Of a DNA stretch of 64,000 nucleotides, positions 55,957-64,000 are shown piece after piece; position 1 is the stretch's first letter; each line of letters begins with the position of its first letter. Location of the stretch: NCBI GenBank assembly GCA_009602735.1, contig WELA01011264.1:148430-212429 (forward strand), written 5' to 3'. The stretch is from Mesotaenium endlicherianum. Its lineage: Eukaryota; Streptophyta; Zygnematophyceae; Zygnematales; Mesotaeniaceae. The position numbers and the translations under genes are program-made. The notes under the pieces were generated by a model, which was not told the origin of the DNA, did no database searches, and was given only the letters and a program-made list of their open reading frames with translations.

Positions 55957-56139
55957 TCGTGGGTGGCTGGGAGTGTCAGGGACATTCACGCGCCGGCACT
56001 GGAGAGGGATTTTTTGATAATTGCTCTCAGTTGTTTTTTGAGCATACTTGCATCTTAGGCCTCTTTCAAACCTCCCAACTCGCTCCCCCAGCCTACATGT
56101 TGGAAAACGTCAACTCGGCTGATGATGTTAGAGCCTACG
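55957..56139 (+). pseudogene. C5 DNA methyltransferase of element G, part 2 (catalytic loop and ENV motif)
   Basis: Continues part 1 in frame after element F is removed. GGWECQGHSRAGTG corresponds to motif IV (usual GGPPCQGFS; the catalytic Cys is kept, one Pro is Glu). SQLFFEHTCILGLF follows. PAYMLENVNSADD corresponds to motif VI with the ENV triad that positions the target cytosine. The frame is open up to the solo LTR (target duplication CTACG at 56135-56139). The combination of motif I, PCQ-like loop and ENV in order is diagnostic for this enzyme class. Confidence 0.75.
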
Positions 56140-57380
56140 TGTAATGAATCAGTCCATAATTAATTTGATTAATTGCATGTATAAACGCAACACTGAATAA
56201 GTATTATGTCAATATACTCACATGTGCGAGTTCATATAAATAAAGGTATGTCGATATAATGCGAGTTTACTTACTTTGTCAAAAAGGTCAGCAGGATGAC
56301 TTTTATATCATAGTGTAGTCTGCTGACTTTGATGAAAAGGTCAACAGGATGACTTTTGTATCATAGTATAGTTTGCTGAGATTTATATATCAATAATATA
56401 TAGAATATAATATCGGTAGGTTGACATACAGTAAGCTTGTTTGATATTAGTCAGTATACTTAGCTTCAGTACGCTGAGGATAGATATATTCATTTAGGTT
56501 ATGATTTGAAGATTGGCACACGTGACCGTAGTATACCAAAAGTTGGGAGGTCGACTGAGATTCAATAAACCGATGTCCTACCAATGTGGTCAACTCCTGG
56601 GTAGGCGGAGCCGTCGTCAGTCAATTGAACAGTTAGGACTTGAGTCAACCGATTAATTGAAGTGGTCGTTATACCTAGATCCGTGGGTCCCAACTTAACG
56701 GGTTTCCCACGAAACGGCGCGCCTTGCGCCGTGGTCAACCAGGTGGTCACTTGGTACATAGCAGATTGGGATCTCGTGGTCCCTCATTCTGGACAGTAGG
56801 CTTTAGAGTCGGATTTCTACTTGCAAGTCATGTGTGCACTTTTGGGTACGTTATTATGACCAGCTTTTACGGAACTTGACATGGCGTCTTTGTCTGTGCT
56901 CCAAATGGAGCGAACTAGAATTTTTTGGAAATGTCTCGGCAAGATGCGTCTGTTTCCGTTGAGTTTGCTCAATTTGAAGTAGTATTGACAGAGTTATGCC
57001 CACTGACATTTCGAGGTCACATAGCGGACAGATTCCATGGTTTTGCACCTAAGTCAGTGGGATGTGCTTTAGCTAGATTATGGTCATCTGAATGAGAGCG
57101 CCTTTGGTATTCAATCCCCTGATGTTGTGTATGTGCTTATATGTGCTTGTATGCCTAGTAGGCAAGAGGCCATGAGCTCTAGTCCTCAAGCTCACCTCTT
57201 TCTAGTGTCTTGTGTTAGTGTGCAACTATGGCACACTACGGTAAGTGAGTCAAGGGGTATAGATGAGTAAACGAAATTATTCTAAGGGCGAAAATCGCTC
57301 CCTGACTTTACACGCTTCCACCTATCTCTGATCTTATATTTAAATGAAATATATATCTTGAATAAGCAAGATACATTTCA
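56140..57380 (+). repeat. solo LTR, long divergent relative of the B-E LTR family
   Basis: 1,241 bp, begins TGTAATGAATCAG, ends ATACATTTCA, flanked by an exact duplication CTACG (56135-56139 and 57381-57385). It shares with B-E the block CCTACCAATGTGGTCAACTC-(C)TGGGTAGGCGG at about 56575-56610 and the terminal bases. No internal region is left, as expected after LTR-LTR recombination. Two tandem units (GGTCAGCAGGATGACTTTTA-like) lie at 56278-56390. Confidence 0.85.
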
Positions 57381-57385
57381 CTACG

Positions 57386-57437
57386 TCCGTGCTGATTTCC
57401 TCACTATAGTCTATCACCTCCATTCTTGCGCCTGGGG
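57386..57437 (+). pseudogene. C5 DNA methyltransferase of element G, part 3 (short)
   Basis: With the solo LTR removed, the frame continues from part 2 as RADFLTIVYHLHSCAWGSN, plausible for the segment after ENV in this enzyme family. Similarity then stops; the rest of G is missing or unrecognisable. Confidence 0.5.
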
Positions 57438-59667
57438 TTCTAATTATGGAATACAAATACGAAGTATTAGTATAGCAAATATTTGTTAGAGTTATATGTG
57501 TAAAATATGAAAATACGCAAGTAACTTTATTTTCCAAGATTCTTGGAAAAGATAGAAACCTTCATAACTTCCACAATGCTTTGAAATTTCGAGCGTGTTT
57601 GGTCGCTAATTGTGGAAGAATCCTTCTGCTACAAGCAAATAGTGTTCAAAGAAAAAGAACAATGATATCATCAATTTCATACTCGTCAAAATTTACTTTT
57701 CACCTTTTTTGTGCGCGTATTTTTGGTATTTTCAGAATATGTAGAAATACGTGGTATAGATTGATGCTCTTGGACAAGTCTTGGACCAATACGCAAGTAT
57801 TCTTAACTAGGAGCTCAAGGCCGAGATGGCCAAGATGAGCGCACGAGGAGCATACTAAGATACACGTGGCAAAAAAGATAGTATGAAAGGGCGCAAGAGC
57901 CATCGCAAGGAAGCGTAATGCAGACATGCCAGACAACCACGACCAAGCGGGTCAATCACAATCTTTCGGGGCTTCAAAACCTTGGTAAGCTTCCTCAAAC
58001 TTTGTCGTATCACGCTTGACGAAAAAGGAATTGCCTATCTACGACAAACATAGCCTGGACCGCGCAAGTCAGGAATTTCTCGCATGGGAGGCTGCAAGCA
58101 CTTGTGGGGAAGTGGATGATGCACACGGGCAAAGAATGGCCAACTATCAACCAGGTCACCAACGTACAAACACGCCACCGACACAAGTGCAGGAAGTGCC
58201 GTCCCGGCTATGCACGAAACTGCGCAACCTTTTTTTCATTGCTCACCTTCAGCAACTTGAACTTAATCATAAGCTTTTTGGGGCCCCCTTCCCCTATGAG
58301 CAATACCATTACGAGCCCATACGCATGACAGTGATGATTCACGCCACCGTTCCCAAAACGCCATAGAAGTCACGCTGGTAAACGCGTATCCTCCAGAAAT
58401 CGGCGTTTTCTATGTCAGAAGACTTACTTGTGTGTACCGTTGTGTTTCCCGTTTGCCCGACAGGTTTGGCAGACAATGGCCGGGCTAGTGTGATCGTTGT
58501 GTTGCCATGCGCTTCTTGCTTCGGCCTTCAAAGTTCAGCCTCCCTCAGCAATTTGGGTGTACATTGCGCCACTTATTCTTTCAGCCCAACTTATTCCTGC
58601 GGGTTGCGAAAACAATTAAAAAGTCGGAAATGCTTTCGCCCAGGTAGCAATTTTTCGAAAATAATCAGAGATCCTGAAGTCGAAGACTCCGTGTGTGCTG
58701 CATGCTGTTCTTCTCCATCCGTGAACGGGACTGTTAATAATTGGGATTTGGAATTGCTTAAGTTTTGTGGCTTGAGGTTACTGACAAACACCATCGGCTC
58801 ACCCAAGTTTTGTTCTTTAAAGTCTTGATCTCCAGTTTGTGTTCTGATTGGGTAGGGGACTTGAGGTGGTCGGGACGTGTCTCGACATCAATGTCGTGAC
58901 TCGGGACTCGGGACTCAGGAGAATTCGCATGCGTGGGCATGAGGATCAATTTGTCCACTTGAGTCAGACATCTGACGTGGTTTTTAAATGGCTATTGACT
59001 TTATGATGATCTGGATTCTAGATATCTGAATTCCAAATTGACTTTACGCCCTTCATGCTTGTCCTTTCAGTCTGTCGACAGTCAACTTTTTTAAGCGGCT
59101 TCAGTTTGTCCTCAACAAGCCTTGTTTCATTTCAATTAGCCTGGGTTTAGACTTGTTCCAGACGGCGTCAGACAACGCCGTCAGATTGACATCCGCAGCA
59201 AATAGATGTCATATATGACAATTGATATGGGAACTCGTGGACATAAAGACGCGCCCGGCGCAGTTGTTCGAGTGTGGAGTCTGCGGACAAAGACGAGGTT
59301 TAAATTGACATCCACAATTGGGCGTGCAAGACCTCACGGATCGTACCCTGACCGGTACCGCGGGTTTCCACTGTTCGACATGTCAGGTGGAATCATGCTG
59401 AATCTTGATATGGTCGTGCCAGGTCGTGCCAATAGAAACTCTTGCGGGCCTATGTGAAGCGAACTCAGTCAGGACTCAGGTGCCGTCTTAATTGAAGAGA
59501 CGCAAAACGTCTCGTACTCCCCATTTTGACTGAGAAGGTCCGCTATACCTTATAAGTAGTATAGCATATGCAGCGTAGATGCATAATTTGTTGAAGACGG
59601 GCCACGATCATGATCAGAAGTCTTTAAGATAGGTTCCCCTGTCCTTCAAGATCAACCGTCATACAGT
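57438..59667. other. intergenic region before the ABC transporter gene
   Basis: No convincing gene. 58100-58240 has an open stretch with HKCRKCRPGYARNC (two CxxC-like pairs), but it is not supported by neighbours or splice signals. 59460-59667 is the probable promoter and 5' leader of the transporter gene, with TATAAG at 59551-59556. Confidence 0.5.
59551..59556 (+). promoter_or_regulatory. candidate TATA box
   Basis: TATAAG, 112 bp upstream of the proposed ATG at 59668, in an otherwise mixed-composition leader. Position-based guess. Confidence 0.35.
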
Positions 59668-62600
59668 ATGGGTCGAGGAGCAGAGGGAGTTTGCCTTTCT
59701 TTCAAAGAAGAAGCGAATAAACGAATCAGAGAAATTCCAGCATCTGATATGACCATCATCCCTAGTGAAGGCTCAGAAACGTCTACGAGAGTGGACTGCA
59801 ATACCAGCGTTGGAGATGGAAAAGCGAACGTCAAGGTCAGTGCAATCTCTCACAATCTCCCATGCGCACGTGATCACAGTATTTTCTTGAATATCCTTGC
59901 AGCTTTGCTTTCATTACTTTGATAACGAAGATCCTACTGCTTCTAGATCCCAATTGCAGGCGTCACCAATCTCACCTGAGCAAAGCGCCAATTGGGCGTC
60001 AAAGCTTGCTTTCTGGTGAGTGGCAACATTGTCCTTCCCTCTTCCTCTTGTTCCGCCCAGTGCCGGGAGCAATTTCGTTTGAAAACGCAAAATCAGAGCA
60101 GAACTGCAAGACAAAGCATATACCCAACTAGATCTAGGCACTTACCTCATATACACGCTACAATTAAGGGCGTAATGTATGGAGCTGGCAACTTTTTAAT
60201 AAGATACATCGTGCGAACAATGCGTGTCATGTATAGTGTTCTGTTGCATATGCTGTCAAAGCAGATGCATACGCATTGCTTTGTTTGTCAAACTTTGTAT
60301 ATGTCGTGGTGAAACGGCTGGAAGTCAGAGAGACTTGTCTTCATATATAGTATGCATCAACGGCTACATATGAAACCCTGCTCACATCTCTGTAATGAGT
60401 GGGTGATTGCACAGATCATTGGCAAGCCAATTGTATTTTATTCCTGCATGGAATGGCTCTTGCTCGGCTTTCTGCTTGGCCACTGAGCAATGGGCAGGTG
60501 GTTGAAGGAGTTGATGAAGGACGGGTGGAAGAAGCCCCTGGAGCAGGAAGACCTGCCTCCCCTCCCTTCCTTTGACGACGCCAAGACGGTGTCCATCCAA
60601 TTTGCGCGTGTCTGGGAGCAAGAAAAGCAGCGAGCTGGGTGAGCTCACATGCGGGGCTATCAGCTGTATATTTGCAGTGATTGAAGGATATTAACAGGAA
60701 TTGCTCTGCATATTTGCAAACGCTGAATGCCATGGACACTCTCGATTGGAGAGAAATGTGGATTTGATTTCCATTGTTGACTTGTGGCCAAGTGCGGAGT
60801 GCCAACTAATTGTGAAAGGGACAGCGGGGGAGGGGCATGCTTCAGCAGATGCAAGTATTGGGGGGAGGGGGGGGGGGATGCAACTTTGACCTTGTTGAGG
60901 CTTCAAGAAAACAAGTCGAAAGTCTTGCCAAATCTACGCTGGTGCTGAGGCTGGGGAGTGGTCAGCTGAGCTCTGCAGGTGGACAGGGGGACAAGTCGGA
61001 TGTGCTGGCTTTAAGTAGGCAGGATTTGGCCCGCCCGCGTCCGGGAGTCCTCGCTGTGTTTTCTTGACACGGGCTGATGAGGCTGCCGCTTGTGTCAGCA
61101 TTGCAACACTGTTGTGGAAACCAATGTGCAAAGAAGGGTAGAGAGAGCAGCGGAGAGGGGAACTAGCGGAATGAGAGCGCGTGGAATGTTGAATGGGGGG
61201 AGAATGTCCACTTGGGAAAAAGGGAAGGAGGGGTGCGCATCAATGTGTATTCTAAGCATACTGATGTTTTGCTCTTGCACAAGTTGCGAGGTAACAGGAG
61301 AGTGAGGCCCAAGCGAGCCCTCACAAGAGAACAAGGAAAGAAGAGCAGCGTGTTGTGCGCGGGTGCCTGCTCACAACACAGTTGCTGGCTGGCTGAGTTA
61401 CTGGCCGCGGCTGGCTGGCTCTGCTGGGTGCTGGTGCTGGTGCTGCTGGTGGCTGTGCAGGCCGTTGCTGGCGAGAGCGCTGGTGCGGGCGTTCTGGGTG
61501 CGCTTCCTCATAGGGGGCGCACTGCAGCTCATTTCCATCGCGCTGAAGCTGCTGCCATCCGTGCTTCGTATCCGCCCCTCCTGCACATTGTCTCCTCTGG
61601 AGTGGCTATTGGAAGATAGCGCAGCTTTGACACTGTGTCTGCTCAAATGCTCTGCTACACTGTTGCAAGTGGAGCCTAGCTTGTTTGCAGGGGGTCCTCC
61701 ATAGGGACTTCGTTTAAATTTCCGTCTCTTCTGCCTAGTGAGTTGGTGGCAATGCAGCCCTTGTCGTGTTGAGATGGAGCTGGGCGGCCTTCCTTGACCT
61801 GGCGGCCCCCTCCCCTGCTGCTCCGGCCCCCCCCTGTCAGTGAACTCGGTGCTGCAGTACGTCCAGGGCCGCCCCACCGGCAACTTCATGTACAAGTGGT
61901 TCGGTACGCACCCCCCCACCCCCCCCTGCCGCGACCACTGCCACCAGCACCCAGCCCCATCCTCACTCACCCTCTCACTCTGCTTTTCGCTTCTCATTGT
62001 TCAGCATGGATGTGCGCTGCTTGCTGGGCCCTGGCCCTGTGTGCGCAAGGAGAGGGGGAGGGACGGAGACAGGGAGGGAGGCCGCGGGTGAGGAGGCCGA
62101 GTCTGAGCAGGTGCGGGTGGGGTTGGTACAGGGAGCCACTACGGGTACTACGCGGCGGGCGCCATGCTGGTGGTGCCGCTGGTGCAGTCCGTCATCGACA
62201 ACCAGCAGCAGCACCTCATGTTCCGCCTCGGCATCCACGTCAGTGCCCTTCCTGCCCCCCCCTCTCCCCCTTCCTCCCAGAATGAAGAGAGATCCCCACT
62301 GTATCAAGTCACTGACGCCTTGCGTCAGTCCCTTGGCACTGCCACTAGCTGTATTGTGCGGTAGACCCGTTGTTTGCGTGGTGCATCACCCTCTTGTCAA
62401 TTTTCCTGCAGCTGCTGATGCTGTCTGCTGCTGAGGGGGGGGGGCGGGGGGGAAATTGCTGCATCTGCAGNTGCACGTGTGCGCTGCTGTTGTGACACCC
62501 TTGCTTCTGCTGGGGGGGGGCCATCTCTGGGGGGGTGCAGGTGAAGACGGCGCTGATCGAGGTGGTGTACCACAAGTCGCTGCGCCTCTCCAACTCCGCG

Positions 62601-63487
62601 CGCCAGGCCAAGTCCGTGGGCGAGATCGTCACGCTCATGCAGGTGGGCTGCCACTGCCTGTGCCAGTGGGCCCCGGCATCCCCATCCCCCCTCCTTGTCA
62701 GGCTCCGCATGTGCCTGTCACCCTGTAGTTGCTGGCTCTGCTGCCTGCTTCTTCTCCTAATAGTGGGTAGATGGGTGGGTCGAGGGGTTGGGCGGGACCT
62801 GGTGGGTGGCGCCGGGCCCCATGGCTGAGCACGCGGGGTAGCGTGGGCGTGCGCAGGTGGACACGGACAAGGTGATGCAGACGACGCCGTTCCTGCACAC
62901 GCTGTGGAGCGCGCCGCTGCAGGTGGTGGGGTACCTGGCGCTGCTGCTCTACTACCTGGGCTGGACGGCGCTCACGGGCTTCGCGCTGCTGCTGGTCACT
63001 GTGCCCAGCCAGAGCCGCCTGGTGCACCAGCTGATGGCCATGCAGCGCAAGATCATGCTCAACACCTCGCGCCGCGTCAAGGTGATCAACGAGGTGCTGC
63101 AGGGCATGCGCGTGGTGAAGGCGTACGCCTGGGAGCGCCCCTTCAAGAGCGCCGTCACTGACATCAGGTGCGCCCGTCGATCCCCGCCTCGGCCTCGACC
63201 CCGTCCCCGTCCCCCATGCAGCAGCTGCGGCTGTCGGGGCAATGCCCTTAGGAATGCGGGCTTGTGTTGTCCTTGACCCAGTGCACCCTCCCTCCCTCTC
63301 TCTCTCTCTCATACACAAATTCGCAAACATGCACGCTTGCGCGCGTGCGCACGCACTTACACACACACACATTAGCACACAGACACACACAACACACAGG
63401 CACACAGAACCCACAGGCAGACACACGTACCAAAATATTCACACACATAGACTTGCACACATGCAAATATACACACACGCGCGCACA

Positions 63488-63523
<36 letters not shown>

Positions 63524-64000
63524 CGCACACGTACACGCACCCACACCCACTCATGCGCACTCGCACACTGCGCAACACAGTGCAGCGCATCACAGCAATG
63601 TATTTTGACGTTGAGGTGGCCAGAGGGGATGAGAGGGAGGGAAGTGAATGACGCGCTGCGCAGCAAGCCCAGCAGCTAGCTCCTCTGGGGCTGTAGAGAG
63701 GCATACTAATGGGTGCTGCGTGGGCTTGCGAATCCTTGCCAAGGGGTAGGGCGCAGGTTATGTACATCGTAGCTGCAATGGGGGGATGGCTGGCTGGCTT
63801 ACCTGGCTTTAGAGGGAATACGGGAAAGGCTGAACAGGCGAGCGGCGCTGCGGGCTGTGGGGGGGGCTGCATGCAAGTGCAGGGCCAAGGAGCTGAAGGC
63901 CATGCGGCGGTGCATGTACTTGCGCGCCGTGCAGTCCTGCCTCATGTTTGCCACGCCCTTCGTCATCATGCTGGTTCATACCTTTCCCGCTCCCCCCCCC
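59668..64000 (+). CDS. ABCC (MRP-type) ABC transporter, N-terminal part, nine exons, runs off the window
   Basis: Exporter of conjugates and anions in a membrane, vacuolar or plasma. Exons joined by GT-AG rules with matching phases: 59668-59835, 59960-60015, 60498-60638, 61461-61567, 61841-61903, 62132-62238, 62541-62642, 62857-63167, and 63883 to or near the window end. Translation: 56-residue N-terminus (MGRGAEGVCLSFKEEANKR), then SPEQSANWASKLAFWWLKEL, GWKKPLEQEDLPPL (signature entry to MRP transmembrane domain 1), RALVRAFWVRFLIGGALQL, LLNSVLQYVQG, YHKSLRLSNSARQAKSVGEI, VDTDKVMQTTPFLHTLWSAP, RVKVINEVLQGMRVVKAYAW and ERPFKSAVTDI. No TMD0 is encoded, so it is a short-type MRP. Exons are GC-rich, unlike the surrounding elements. 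The last exon may end near 63972. ATP-binding domains lie beyond the window. Confidence 0.88.
63350..63545 (+). repeat. AC microsatellite in ABCC intron
   Basis: Imperfect (CA)n with ACGCGCAC interruptions, longest pure run near 63494-63521, inside the intron 63168-63882. Confidence 0.95.

Larger units (their letters stand above)
12646..57437 (+). mobile_element. old LTR retroelement G with gag, protease and DNA methyltransferase, split by nested insertions
   Basis: G is present as segments 12646-12976, 20124-24584, 49488-49815, 55957-56139 and 57386-57437. They are separated by element C, the E/copia/D nest, element F and a solo LTR. Removing those insertions at their target duplications restores continuous protein similarity across each junction, which is the evidence that the segments are one element. 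Gene order is gag, proline-rich linker, aspartic protease, cytosine-5 methyltransferase. No reverse transcriptase or integrase of G is visible, because similarity ends at about 57437. A possible 5' end is TGTCATGCCC at 12646, at the break in H gag. Confidence 0.65.

Noticed and set aside
60490-60492. ATG as start of the ABC transporter exon
   Set aside because: An acceptor AG at 60496-60497 gives an exon starting at 60498 whose phase matches the 56-nt exon upstream and restores the family motif; the ATG falls in the intron.
61398-61997. Long minus-strand open frame opposite the ABC transporter
   Set aside because: Shadow frame over GC-rich exons and introns; the plus strand has correctly phased exons with protein similarity.

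Overview
This is a eukaryotic nuclear window made almost entirely of nested transposable elements, with the 5' part of one host gene at the right end. It has spliced genes, LTR retrotransposons primed by initiator-Met tRNA (binding sites close to TGGTATCGGAGC), chromodomain Ty3/gypsy elements, a Ty1/copia element, hAT and piggyBac remnants, and a retroelement that carries a cytosine-5 DNA methyltransferase. Together these suggest the green lineage, perhaps a streptophyte alga. That is an inference with low to moderate confidence.

Layout. 1-2724: 3' (window-left) part of a minus-strand Ty3/gypsy element (A) with one LTR, sitting against a hAT transposase remnant (2729-3046). 3047-5486: no recognisable gene. 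5487-9330: plus-strand 3' half of a chromovirus (B) with integrase, chromodomain, an extra 3' ORF and an LTR. 9480-10790: broken piggyBac transposase. 11380-12645: LTR and gag of a sister element (H), cut off where element G begins. 12646-57437: an old plus-strand retroelement (G) with gag, protease and a C5 DNA methyltransferase, split by later insertions: C (12977-20123), E (24585-49487), F (49816-55956) and a solo LTR (56140-57380). Inside E lies a copia element (25390-39562), and inside that copia lies D (29588-38427). Target-site duplications are exact for D (ATTTG), copia (ATATG), F (TCGTG) and the solo LTR (CTACG), and near-exact for C and E. The order of insertion can therefore be read from the sequence: G, then E, then copia, then D. 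57438-59667: intergenic. 59668-64000: start of an ABCC (MRP-type) transporter gene, nine exons reconstructed by splice-phase matching; the gene continues beyond the window.

The most interesting system is the B/C/D/E/H family. It is a gypsy chromovirus with gag, a -1 frameshift site (T TTA AAA) conserved in C, D and E, and pol. Between pol and the 3' LTR it carries a third gene, ORF3 (about 555 codons in D), of unknown function. ORF3 has an N-terminal charged coiled coil, a conserved central domain, an acidic stretch and an RS/RP-rich basic tail. In B, D and E it is preceded by two internal copies of the polypurine tract and by a predicted leader intron of 104-128 nt whose acceptor (GAGCAG) ends one base before the ATG. 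ORF3 therefore looks like a separately expressed, captured cassette.

Almost all the elements are defective. D keeps an intact gag but has several pol lesions and one TAG in ORF3. F has an uninterrupted pol reading frame, an intact gag and LTRs that differ at about 8 of 743 positions by eye, so it is the youngest and most complete element. Most coordinates for domains inside broken ORFs are approximate.
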